A program made the position numbers and the translations under genes. The notes beneath the pieces are model-generated. The model made no database searches and had not been told where the DNA came from. It saw only the letters and a program-made list of their open reading frames with translations. Shown in pieces: positions 48,201 to 59,529 of a DNA stretch of 64,000 bases; position 1 is the stretch's first letter, and each line of letters starts with the position of its first letter. Location: assembly GCA_016987375.1 (NCBI GenBank), contig PJRA01000263.1:1359631-1423630 (forward strand), given 5' to 3'. This DNA comes from Brachionus koreanus (lineage: Eukaryota > Rotifera > Eurotatoria > Ploima > Brachionidae).

Positions 48201-51200
48201 TGATGGGGAACATTCATTGTTTTTTTACCATTTGAACTAATTGACAATCATCTTTCTCGATTGAAAAATTAGGAATAGTCTTAATGCATATTTGCATCTA
48301 TTGAGATCATTTAACTATCTTGCAATATGATTTTCCAATTTGCGGAAGAACAATAGCTCTATGTGTAGAAGTAATACAAGTTTGAAAGACCATTTTAGAC
48401 CTAAAAAAGCCATTTTAATTGTTCCAGATTTATACTTTAAAGGTTATTAAAAAAATTATTAAAACATATTTATAGGAGATTAACCTTGAAGCAAAGAAAA
48501 AGGAAGAAAAGTTCATATATTAAAAATATTTTTTCTTAATTTTTTTCACAATTGAAAAAATTGAACAATATGTAATGTTTTTGTTAAGTTAAAATAACTA
48601 ATAAATGGATTATGATTTCAACCCTGTTTTTTTTTTAATTTTAATTTAAGAGAATAAATAATTTAGCCAAGATAAATGTCTCAAATTTACTATCTTATCC
48701 CATTCTATTAAAATTCAAATCACAAGGGTTCGTGATTAAGTTATGTATCAAATAAATTTTCGTAAATTTTTTATCTTATCTTTAAAAAGGAAAGAATATT
48801 CTAAAATAATCTAAAATTAAAGCTATTTTCGAATTTAGTTCGGTAAAAGTTTATGAAATTAATATTTTTTTTATAAAATAATTATTTTTTTAACATTAAA
48901 TTGAAAAAAAATCAAATCATTTATTTCATTTTTATAGAAAAAAGATCACATTTGTCAGATAAAAAGCTATTTTTAATTTCGTTTTTAAAATTAAAAGAAA
49001 AACCATTATCTATCAGAAAATCAATAAAAAAAAGTATCAGCTAAAATAGAATAGTTGCTTTTAATTAGATTTTAAAAGCCACCTTCTATTTTTTTTCATC
49101 GGATTTTTATAGTTTGGAGTTATCCGTATAAATGAAACCCAAATCAAAATTTAAAGCTTGTAAGATTCAAATAAAAAATTAAAATCTATTTGATTTAGAT
49201 TTAATGTAATTTTCATGTTATTTTACGAAAAATTAAAAAGAATTAGATAATAGAAAATTATTTAAAAGAAAAATTGCCCTTTAATATCTGTCGAAATTAA
49301 ATTCTCAGCAAGTTCTTATTTAAAAGCCAAATAAGTATTAGAATTTTATTGATTTTTCTATTTTTTGTTTAGAGATTGATTAAAACTTGAAAAAATTTTG
49401 GTTGATAATCTATTATTTAAATTTTTAGCTCAAGTTAATTTGGTGTTTATGATTGTTTAAAAAAAAATCACAATTAATTAGACAATTGCTTTTTATTTAA
49501 ACTAATAAAAAAAAACTTCACTTGTAAACTCAATTTAAAAAGCATGAATGAATGTCAAAATGACAAATTAAAAAATAATTATTGAATGTTTTTTTTAATA
49601 AAACTTTCATAATTTTTCATTAGATTAAATGTTAATAATTTAAAATTTGCATTAGCTTGATCATTCATTAGAACTTTAAATCTATAACTTATCTAACAGT
49701 TATTCAAAACCATATTCTTATTAAAACTACTATTAAGTGTCTGAACTGAAGGAATAATTCTCATTCCAACCGACCAAACCAAATGCTTTGCCTTAACTTT
49801 TTAAAAAAATAATATTCGATAAATCTAAAAAGGTAAATTGTTTTCAACAAAGTAGTTAAATTATTTGTTTTTTATTTTAATTTTAGATTTTAACAGAAAA
49901 TCATTAGATAGACTTAAAACTGTATCAACTAGAAATTGAAAATATGATCTTGACTTGATATTAAGTTAATTTTATCACTCATCGACTCATTTTTAAGCTT
50001 TTTGTACACTGACATATACATTTATTTATACAAAATAAAAACACAATTTCATCATTAAGGCCACTGACTTAATCATAAAAAATATTATTCTAATATATTA
50101 GTTTTTTGTAGTTTAATATTTCGTTTAGAATATTTTTTAAGTGTATCTAAAATTTTATGAATTTAATTAAATTTAATGAAGTAAGAAAATTTTTCGATCA
50201 AATTTTAAAATTCTGTAATCATCACGTCTAATTTACTCATAAAATATTTTAAGGAAGCTCAGATGTCTGTAATTTGAGCATTGATTTCCCATTTTTGAAG
50301 ACTGACTTTAATAATTTTCAAGTATATTTACAAATCTTATTTTTAAAAAAGATTTTTGGCATTTTTGTTGATGAAAGAATTAAATGAATGCTTAAATTAA
50401 CCAAAAATTTTTCTAAAATTGCCAGCATAAAAAGTAATCTTAAAATTTTTTGAGTTTATTTTTATTTTTTTAAGATTAACTCTCAAAATAATGTGATTTG
50501 ATTTAAATTTTAATCATATTGAAGATTTTTTGAATATTTTAACTAAATATTGAAACCTTTATATTAAATATTGAATATTTAAATTAACATATACAAGATA
50601 AACTAAAAATATATTTGAAAATCCTGACTTTGATCTTTTTTAATGAGCATCAATATTCAAGCAGCTATCTAAAGACCGAATTTAAATCTTTGAAGTTGTA
50701 AAAATTAAAAAAAGTTATTAAAAGAAAAGAGATAGGGAGCGAAACTCTCGGCTAGAATTTAAAAAAATAGAGTCTTTTAAATATTTTTTTATAATTAAGT
50801 TATTTTTTTAAATTTCTTCGTTTCCCTAATTTTTATTGAGTATTTTACATATAAACATATAAATAGTAACAATGTTTGTTAATTTATACAAATTTTTAAA
50901 TTGAAATAAAATTTTATTTGAAGATGGCTTTGAACAATTATTAGATTTCAAATTTTAAAAAGTAAATTTTTAATTTTAGCTCTCTAAATCTTAATTTTCA
51001 CAAAAAATACTGGGTTAAATAAAAAATTTATTGCTTATACAAAAATCTCAGTCAAAATTGACAAAATTTGTTTTTAAACAAAAATATGAACTTGTAAAAA
51101 AAAATTATAAATTCAAAATTAAATGAAAAAAAATTTATTCATTATCTCTAATTTAACTAAAAAATATTAAGAAAATTTAAAAATTAAACCAAAATATTTA

Positions 51201-52900
51201 AAAAAAATTAAAAACAAAAAAAAATGTCCTAATGTCCTTATGTGTTACACCATTATATTATAATAGGTTTTTTTAAAAATCGAGCTCCACCAAATCAAAG
51301 TAATAGATTTTTTTATAGCAATTTGTCCCATTATAACTTTTTTTGTTCTATTCAATAAATGATATCATTCTTATGAATTTTTTTCAATCATATCTTTAAA
51401 AAAATGCATAAAACTATTTATTTTTTATTATAAATTAAAATTAAATTAATTTAAATAATTAAAAAATTGATTCAAATAAAATGGAGGGAAAATCCAGCCT
51501 CCAAAGATTTTTTTTGCTTTTTTATTTTTTAAAAACATGAAAGTATATTTTGATCAGTTATTCTTATATTAATCAAGAAATTGAAATTTAATATTTATTA
51601 ACAATTGCTATAATCTGATATCTAAGAGTTAATTTTTGAACTTGAATACTTTATGCATTGAATCGTAAAATAATACCAAAATTTTTTTCGATTTTAACTA
51701 ATGCAAGATTATTCAAATGCGTCACTTTTAAATTAGAGAAAACCAAATACTCAAAATGCTTTTTTAACATATTTTAAAAGTTAAAGCTTAAAAACTGATT
51801 TAATTTAAAAAAAAAATTAATTACTATAAATTTCAAATTTATTTTATTACGTTTGAAATTTAGATCCTGAAGATTATTTGTCAACAACCTTTCGATCCGA
51901 TCCCTTTTTGCTAAGAAATTAAAAATCTCAATTAAATCTTTTCTCTAATAAGCTTTAAATCCGCAATATCATTTCATTGTAATTTACAAAGTCTCTTACA
52001 TATTAGAATTCAAGTTTCAATTGAAAAGATGAAAATATATAGATCTTATTATTTTTAAAAATTTAAGTAAATAAAATTAAAAGCCTAAACATAAAATCGA
52101 AAGTGCAATGATGAAATTCCTGAAATTTAAAAGGATTTTTTTTAGATTTTAATAAGATAACGAAAAATGAGCTTATCCATTGAGAACATAAAATTTTTAA
52201 TTTTAATTAAAATCTTTTGGATCGAAAAATGATCTGAATCGAATGTAATTTCAGTCAAAAAATTCATTTCATTGCAAAAAATTTTAGAACAAAAATAAAT
52301 TAATCTTAATTAAAAATTTAAGAAAACGAAAATTAATGATGTTACGTTCCAAAAAAAAATAAAATAGATAATACTTATTTTCTAATTGATTATTACGATT
52401 TATAAATTTTTGAATATAAGAAAATAAGTAAATAAGAGTGAATTGATTAAACTTCTAAACTGCATGAGAAAAAAAGACAGAGCTGAAGTGGAATTCAATT
52501 TACTTAGTAAATTTTAGAAATAAGAACTGCCGAATTATTTTATAATTCAATAAACATTTGGAATTCTTAACTTAATTTAATGGTAAAAATTTTTAATTAA
52601 ATAAATTCAAACAAATGACTTGAACAGAAACTCATTTTATTAATTAATAAGTGATTTAAATGAGAGGATAATTATCAAGAAATTAAAAAATTAAATCAAC
52701 TTTTTAAAAGGTTGTATTATATATAAATATTAAATTTTATCTCTCTTGAGAAAAAGGCGTGTGATGACAATTCAGATAAATAATAACTGTATCTGAAGTG
52801 TTATTCGGGATAAAAGAAGTTTTATTTTAATTAAAAAAATCAAATTTTAAAAAGTAGTTTTTTTCCTTAGGTTTTATTAATTAAATTATAATATTAAAAA
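45240..52900. other. Long AT-rich intergenic DNA
   Basis: About 7.7 kb between the GPCR and innexin genes. No exon, RNA gene or repeat copy is supported. Short coding-like scraps occur (for example near 46430..46500 on the plus strand, ending TRDWKCKGKA) but none is long or bounded well enough to call. Confidence 0.5.
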
Positions 52901-52952
52901 AAGAATAAAATCAATTGTATTCATTTAATCAAAGCCAAATTTCTGATTTTAA

Positions 52953-53233
52953 TTATTTTCTCTCATATAATAAAATTCTAAAAATATTGATTATATTACT
53001 TTGTATAAAGAGCGTTTTTTTTTCAATTAAGTTAAGATCTTTATAATACAGATCATTACTTTTTTCAAAAGCCAGAACTTCACTTTTGAATTCAATTTCA
53101 CCAACATAGGAATTTGTTTTATTTGCTAAATAAAATATAAAATTATATTTAATCCTATACCGCCGACTCACTTCTTCGTAATCAGCCAAAAAAAGAAGAG
53201 AAATAAACAATGAAATGGTAATTAACAGACAAA
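52953..53233 (-). CDS. Hypothetical open frame, about 90 codons
   Basis: Open on the minus strand from about 53233 without an ATG, through CLLITISLFISLLFLADYEE, a hydrophobic stretch that could be a signal peptide or membrane anchor, to YEEVSRRYRIKYNFIFYLA and a TAA. No obvious splice acceptor precedes it. The family is not recognised. It may be a degraded gene or a chance frame. Confidence 0.2.
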
Positions 53234-53440
53234 CATCATCAATTAATTAGAATTGCTTTTTTATTTTTATTTAATAAAATTTTCAAAATATTTTCATTAT
53301 GATTTTACGTAAATTAAAATAATTTATTTTGGTAATTTAAGTATATTTTTATAAATGGTAAATTCCAATGATCATATCATCATAGAATTTCTAGAAAATT
53401 AAAAAAATATACAATGCTTTTATAATAGGCCCAGAATTAA

Positions 53441-53580
53441 GTTTTGTGAAATTTAGTACAATAGTAAAGAACAAAAAATTCTTATAACTTTTCTTTCAAA
53501 AGTCAAAAGCAAGTTCTGTAAATGCAACATGGTGAAATATTCAAAGTTGCACTATTATGAAAATTCTGAAAAAACTCTGA
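53441..53580 (+). mobile_element. MITE-like element, copy D, cut by the assembly gap
   Basis: Begins GTTTTGTGAAATTTAGTACA and matches the inverted form of copy E at 63104..63330 closely. Both share GTGAAA[TC]ATTCAAAG in place of the GTGCAACAT of copies A and B, so D and E form a subfamily. The sequence runs straight into the run of N at 53581. Confidence 0.7.
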
Positions 53581-53673
53581 NNNNNNNNNNNNNNNNNNNN
53601 NNNNNNNNNNNNNNNNNNNNNNNNNNNNNNNNNNNNNNNNNNNNNNNNNNNNNNNNNNNNNNNNNNNNNNNNN
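53581..53673. other. Assembly gap (93 N)
   Basis: Ninety-three undetermined bases inside or next to a MITE copy. The repeat is the probable cause of the break. The true missing length is unknown. Confidence 1.
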
Positions 53674-53810
53674 AAATTATTTTATAGAAAAAATTAAATA
53701 ATTTTATAATATTTTTTATTTAAGAAATGATATAACTTATAAAAAAATGACTAAATTCATTGAATAAAAACAAATAAAGGAAGGTACAAAAGGGATTCAA
53801 AAGACCCCTC

Positions 53811-54251
53811 CGGTTTTTGAATTTTTTAATGAATTAGCAAAATTAGGTTATTTTACGAAATTTTACATCATTTTTTTCAAAAATTTTGGAAATAAGTCAA
53901 TTTATCTTTTTTTTACTTCATTTTTTGTCAGTTTCGTAAGTATTTTTGAGTGATTTTACTTAAATTAACTTAGTGTTAGCCTACGTAATCTATCGTGAAT
54001 ATTTGCTAGTAAGAAATTGCTATTTTACGAAAATTTACGTAAGCTAACATTAAAATGTGCTACTTGTAATAAAATCACTCCAAAATGCTAACATAACTGT
54101 CAAAAAATGAATATTTTGATAAAAAAAATGTAAAAATTAACTTTTTTCCAAAATTTTGAATATCAAATTTACAAAAAATAAGACAATTTTTGTAAAATTT
54201 TAAATGAAAGTTAGTTTTTTCAAAATGACTAAAAATCAAAAAGTTTCTAGG
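53811..54251. repeat. Imperfect long palindrome
   Basis: The two halves are diverged inverted copies centred near 54020. TCATTTTTTGTCAGTTTCGT and GAGTGATTTTACTTAAATTA on the left correspond to TCATTTTTTGACAGTTATGT and GAGTGATTTTATTACAAGTA read from the right on the other strand, with ACGTAA near the centre. It is older than the fold-back at 40729. It is probably a decayed fold-back element. Confidence 0.55.
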
Positions 54252-54767
54252 TCAAAAATTGTTTATTTAATTAATAAATTTGAATTTTATTTGATTTAAA
54301 ATTTGTTTTCCTCAATTAAATTAGTGTTGTTGTTGATTTTTATTTAGTTTTTACGTTGAAATTTAACAAATACACTTAGATCAAAAGTAAAAAAGAATTA
54401 AAAAATTCTGAAAGAGTTTGGTTCAATTTCGCAATTCAAATTTCATTTGACTAATTAGAATAACAAATGAATGTATTGTCGTTTCAATCCAGATTTTTTT
54501 AAACTTCTATTTTGTTTATTATTAAAAATGCTAACTAGAATTTGAAAATAATTTGATTTTTTTTTCTTACTAATCTTTCTATGTTTATGCATCATTTCGC
54601 CAGCATTCTTTTAAAGCCGATTATGCTGAAACGCATTTAGCAGTTAAATTTAGAAAAAAATTCTCATAATGTTCAATATTTCAAATGAATAAAATTAATT
54701 TTGATTAATTAAATAATCAAAAATAATTTAGAAGAATAAAATGAAATATATCTTAAAACAAATATAT

Positions 54768-54773
54768 TTTATT
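54768..54773 (-). terminator. Candidate poly(A) signal of the innexin gene
   Basis: AATAAA on the minus strand, about 38 nt beyond the innexin stop codon. The position suits a short 3' UTR. Confidence 0.5.
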
Positions 54774-54810
54774 TACAATCTAATGATTTATGTAATTAAA
54801 TTATCTAAAA

Positions 54811-56225
54811 CTAAACATGTGTGTCCTTAGCATTTGCATTTGAATTGCTCGAGTGGTCAATTAAATAATTGGGTACTTGTCTCGTTTGTTGATAGGTTTC
54901 TCTGGTAATCTTGCGATCTTCAGGCGCACTAGGCACCATATTTTGATTTATATTCATATTAACACTTTGTCTAAACGGTTTTTTAAGTAAAGTTGGTGAT
55001 GCCTTGTGAGCCGTTGAATTGGGTGAGCCAGTCGATGCATTTGACGAATTCGACGATGGAGACGACATTATTGTCAAGTCTTCATTATACTCGCTGTAGT
55101 TATTCTTGAAATTCTTCCACAATTCACTAATTACTTCAGTTATTATTAAATCACTGGCGCTGGATGCCAGTATTCTCATGGCAAATACCCCATCATCCTT
55201 TAAATAGTTAAATGTAAACTCTCTCATCAGTCGTTTTTCTTTTTCCACATCAACAAATTCAAAATTTCCCGAATCAGCATCTGTTTTTCTGTGTTTTTTC
55301 GTTGGTGAATAGTAATTGTAAATGTCCAAGTGGCGCTTGATGAATCTAAGCTTATCCCCAGGTACCAGAATTTTAAAAGTCCAATTTAAATAGTCCGCAA
55401 ATGAACACAGTGCCAATATGCATAGCCAAAACCACATAAAAATGTAAATTACTTCGTTGAATAAATTTATTCTAAGAACGCATTGTACAGTCCAGTCATG
55501 ATTGTTACCGATCTCTCTTATTTTAAAGTCACAATAGGTTACTCGAGGAAAATGACGCAACTCATTCCATTCCTGACCTGTGAGTAACATTTCAATAATT
55601 TCAATTCCAAATGCATGATAATCGTTGCCAATAAATCGATTTAAAAGAAATAATTGACTAATTGCATTTGTTAGCCAAAGAGTTTTGACAAACATGTACA
55701 AAACTACCAAATAATTACCAAGTCTTTTGCCTGTCCAAAAACACATTGTGCTCAAAGCTATTTTTGTATGTGACCAACAATTTGTACAACACTGAGCTAT
55801 TTTCGAGCCACTTCGATTATGTTTTGGTCGATGATAATTTCGCGTTCCATACAAGCGCTCATATCTACTTCGCCTAGCACCAATATATCTCTCTATGTTC
55901 CTGGTAAGATATTCCATTATTTTTTCTCTGTCACCAAATTTGTCCACACTTTCATACTTGATCGCAGCGTCTACCAAATTAACTAAGTCTAGGCCGCTGC
56001 GAACATTCAGTGTACGCCAAATAATACGTGGTATGTAGAACAAAATAGCTTGAAAAAGAAGTAAAAAAGGCACCCATTGGTAATAGCGAATGCGATTTTG
56101 ACGTCGTTCCCTTTCAGTCAGTGGCAATTCTTTATCCATTGGAGTGTACCAACTGCCAGCAATCCAACAATACGAGTCAGCATATTTCTCATAACTTGCT
56201 TTAAATTGAGCTGGTACCCAGCAAT
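54811..56225 (-). CDS. inx: Innexin gene, exon 2
   Basis: Carries residues 55-525: loop 1 cysteines, YYQWVPF, TM2-TM4 and the tail. It begins after a clean TTTTTAG acceptor and ends TGA-equivalent stop at 54813..54811. An internal Met at 84 (MDKELPLTERERR) is not the start, since the upstream residues CWVPAQFKASYEKYADSYCW are conserved innexin sequence. Confidence 0.95.
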
Positions 56226-57992
56226 CTAAAAATATTAAAAATTATTTTTTTTTTTAATTATTATTTAGTGATACACTCTTTTTTATTAACAAAATATTAT
56301 TTCCAGTAATAATATTTTGCGTTTTTAAAAGGTTGAATATTTTTGACTTAGCATCTTTCTAAAACTTTAATTTATCACCAGATAGCCCAGATAATTCCTC
56401 ATAAAATTTTAAATAAAGTTATTAATATAAATTAAACATTTTCTTTGAAAAATTGTTCATTTTCAACAAAATTGTTAGTTAATAAAAGCTTTTTTTTAAA
56501 TTTTATTTAAATGTGATAAAATTCAAGTTTCAATTTTTTAAAAAGAGGTCTAAAAAAACTTACGACCATGAAAAGTTTAAATTAAAATATCAAAGTTGTG
56601 GTCATATTACGTCATTATTGAAAATATTGAGCCTATTGTTGTCTAATTATTGAGCCTTCAAAGGAAAAAAGGTAATAATAATAATAATAGTTAATATTCT
56701 ACGGTCAAGTTTAGTTTAACTAAACTGACAAAGCAGGAAGACTAACGTAATCCCGCTATAGTAAGACTAAAGTAATACAGTAGACTTTTCGTTTTTTTTG
56801 TTTCTACCGACATTGTCTAATCTGTTTTTGAACTAATTGGTAGACCAGCCATTTTCGATCAGATAAAAAAAATAAAATCTTTGATTTTTCTCTATGAATG
56901 GTTTTTCTGAAATCAATTGTTTGGCCCAACTTAACCAATTCAGTTAGTTGTTAGAAAAGAATACTTTGACAAAAAGGTGATTTTGTGTATTTAATGGAAT
57001 TTCCAAGAGGTAGCACTCTCTGAACTGATTGCAAACAATGGTACTATTAATGCTGAACTTTGTTCTGAACAATTAGAACGAATTTATGCTTAACTTAAAG
57101 AAAATATCCTTCTTTAGTCAATCGAAAGCTTCGTTTGTTTCTTTAAGATTAAAATTTTATCATACATTGATCTGTTTATGATAATTTAGCTAAATTTCTT
57201 TGACTAGTTTAATTATTTTCTTAAAATAACTTTTATTTTTTTGTATGATAATTTCTCAATTCTTGTCAGTTGAATCGGTTAAATTTGCTTAGTACCTTTG
57301 AAAATATTAAACACATTTAAATCTGAAAGTGGATTTGAAGAGAACAAATTTATAACCAATTTTTATGAAAAACTGATACCACAAACATTGATCAGTTGTA
57401 AAATGCTGGAAAACATAATCCTAACTGTATTTTCTAGTAAAAAACCTAAATAAAAGTACGGTTCCACATCAAGGTCTCCTTCATAAACTGCGAGGCAATG
57501 AGCTATGAACTGCGCAAACATTCAGAAGTTTCATTCAGAATAAACTAGATGTCTTCTGTGAATAGAAAAAAATATGGTTCATCCGATAACTAGTAACATT
57601 ATTAAATTCTGCTCTGCTTAAAACTTGTAACTTGACATTTTTTTCTGAAAAAGCATAGGCTCAATACAAATTTAAATTTGAAAAAAAAGTGCACTTTTTG
57701 AAATTTTTTAATTTTTTACTTTCAAACACTTTAATGAAATTAAAAAAATAATTTTTTTTTTAATTTTTTCAAATTGACAGAATAATAAAACTTTAAACTA
57801 GAAAGAATAATCAATTAAAATAAGTTTACCAATTGGATCGCCTGCATATTGCTTGGTAGTAACAATGATAGCAAACAAAACACATATAGCAACAGTGTAT
57901 CGATGTGATAGGCGATCAACATGAGAATCGTCGTCTCTGACTGCACGCAGATGCGACGCACTAATGCATGTCAACGATCTAATTAAATCCAT
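54811..57992 (-). CDS. inx: Innexin (gap-junction channel subunit), two exons, 525 aa
   Basis: Exons 57992..57830 and 56225..54811, joined in phase 1 (ATTG|GTAAAC, TTTTTAG|AT), giving GDPIDCWVPAQF across the junction. Family hallmarks: TM1 near 32-48; extracellular loop 1 with C56 and C74 (CWVPAQF...YCW); the signature YYQWVPF at 102-108 starting TM2; TM3 near 224-249; loop 2 with C286 and C303; TM4 near 313-333. Innexins form hexamers or octamers that act as hemichannels or dock as gap junctions between cells. The length is somewhat above the common 360-480, because of a long loop between TM2 and TM3 and an S/N-rich cytoplasmic tail (SSPSSNSSNASTGSPNS). ATG at 57992 is a normal start. The gene is intact, with no frameshift. 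Which innexin paralogue it is cannot be told. Confidence 0.95.
56226..57829 (-). other. Innexin intron holding repeat debris
   Basis: 1.6-kb GT..AG intron. It contains a copy of the repeat found at 62.6 kb (56910..57152), a (TAA)n run at 56673..56689, and a minus-strand coding-like stretch around 57380..57530 (FAQFIAHCLAVYEGDLDVEP) that I could not assign and that is probably mobile-element debris. Confidence 0.6.
56910..57152 (-). repeat. Repeat copy 1 of a roughly 230-bp segment (disrupted)
   Basis: Closely matches 62561..62785 (for example TACTTTGACAAAAAGGTGAT and CTCTCTGAACTGATTGCAAA). It differs by an insertion around 57040 (GGTACTATTAA) and other indels, so the frame that is open in copy 2 is broken here. 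It lies within the innexin intron. Confidence 0.75.
57830..57992 (-). CDS. inx: Innexin gene, exon 1
   Basis: Codes for residues 1-54: the N-terminal cytoplasmic helix and TM1 (YTVAICVLFAIIVTTKQYAG). It ends in phase 1 at CCAATTG|GTAAAC. An innexin intron shortly after TM1 is unremarkable. Confidence 0.9.
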
Positions 57993-59080
57993 TATGTGAC
58001 TGGTACAATTCTATTTCATATCCATTTGCTTAACTTTTTAAATCAATTCACTTGCAATTTTTTATCTAAATAAATTGAAAAAAAAATTTATTTATTGATT
58101 TCTAAACTAGGGCTCTCAATGCTTCTTTTTTCTATTTTAAATTTAAATTTTTAATTAACTTAACTATCTGCTTTCGGTTCTATTTCCGACTCGCAGTGTC
58201 TTAAAGGAGTAGGGCGGACACGAATTATTTCTATTGCTTCCTTGAACAAGTTGGCTTTTAATGAGATTAAAATTGTCATTATTTATTTCGAATTTATTTC
58301 AAAATTCTCAACGGATGCAAATATCGAATACGACTGATGCCAGGATTTACTAAAACTCTAGAATTTCTAGACCACAATTTGATCAATAGATAAAATATTT
58401 GTTTGTAGCTATATTTAGGTAAACAAACTTTCGGACAAATTAAAGCTAATATCGGCCTAGACTGTCAGTCAATTAATTTAATTATAAGAGCCTGATTAAA
58501 TTTTGTATCCTTAAGGCCTCATAGCACTTAATTCTCTTAATTAAAAGCTTATTTAAGGTTTTTAATTAAGTAGATTAAACTGATGGCCTTTTTCAAAGTC
58601 TCTTATCTATGAATTGAAAAATTAATCGCCTTTTTTTTGTTTATTATTAATACTGACCCGCTTGAGGATTCACTTTTAGATATTTCATTAGCTCGTGTTT
58701 TTTTAATTTAGAAAATCAATTTGTAAATAAATATAAGCTAAATAATTTTCATAATTTCAGCAAACTAATAAATTAATTAAAGAAATTGAAGAATTAATTT
58801 TTTAAGATTTTTTTTTCTGAATTTATGTCTTATCCGAAGTTTATATTTGCATGAAGAGCTTCAAACATAACAATTTTTTAACACAATTGCCTAATAATTT
58901 ATTTTATTCGATAGTCACTTATATTTTAATTAAAATTTCTTAGAAGATAATTATTATATATTTGAATATTTGTTTTTCTGTCCTAAATAAAATAAAGGAT
59001 TCAGTATTTAAAACTTGGCACTTAAATAAAAATCAAAATCAAACGTCAAGTGCTGAATATTAGCTAAAATACTTAATCTT
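57993..59080. other. Upstream region of the innexin gene
   Basis: A G+C-richer patch at 58170..58240 (TTCGGTTCTATTTCCGACTC) lies about 200 bp upstream of the start codon and may be part of the 5' UTR or promoter. The rest is AT-rich without frames. Confidence 0.35.
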
Positions 59081-59084
59081 AGTT

Positions 59085-59525
59085 AGTTAGTAGTTCTTGC
59101 TGCAACATTATAACAAGAATATCTGAGCCCAATACTGCTTGGCAGAATGGAGCTGAAGCAGTCATATCCATTGAATTTGTCCAACGCAACCTTGAAAGCT
59201 TCTCTGGATTTGGATTTGAAAGCACTATTAGACTACAAATTCCATTGAGGGATCACTCTATTTAAGAAGAAAGCATGCCGGACAGTCACCGCACTTGCAA
59301 AATCGTTTCTCAGTTATGCAGGAAAACTTTCCCTGTGCATTCTTATACTATTACCTCTTAATATTGCCCTTTTCTCTTCTGATACAGATATAGGAACTCT
59401 AGATAGCTGAGCATTTTCCAGTTCACTAACTAACTAACTAGTTTATACATTTCAATCAAATCTCCTTTCACTCACTTTTGTTAGCCCCGTCTTCAATCTC
59501 ATTTCATTGTCGATGGCTTTCAAAG
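59085..59525 (-). pseudogene. Decayed LINE (non-LTR retrotransposon) ORF2 3' end
   Basis: Minus-strand frames read GDLIEMYKLVS, then VPISVSEEKRAILRGNS, then HAFFLNRVIPQWN followed by a stop, then SKSREAFKVALDKFNGYDCF and a final stop. These are the R-x-G-D-L-I-x-x-Y-K, F-F-x-x-R-V...W-N and F-K-x-x-L-D-K-F motifs of the C-terminal region of CR1/L2-like reverse-transcriptase proteins. At least one stop and frameshifts are present; a CTAA tandem run at 59424..59440 interrupts the frame. It is a truncated, inactive copy, noticeably richer in G+C than its surroundings. Confidence 0.65.
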
Positions 59526-59529
59526 TTAA

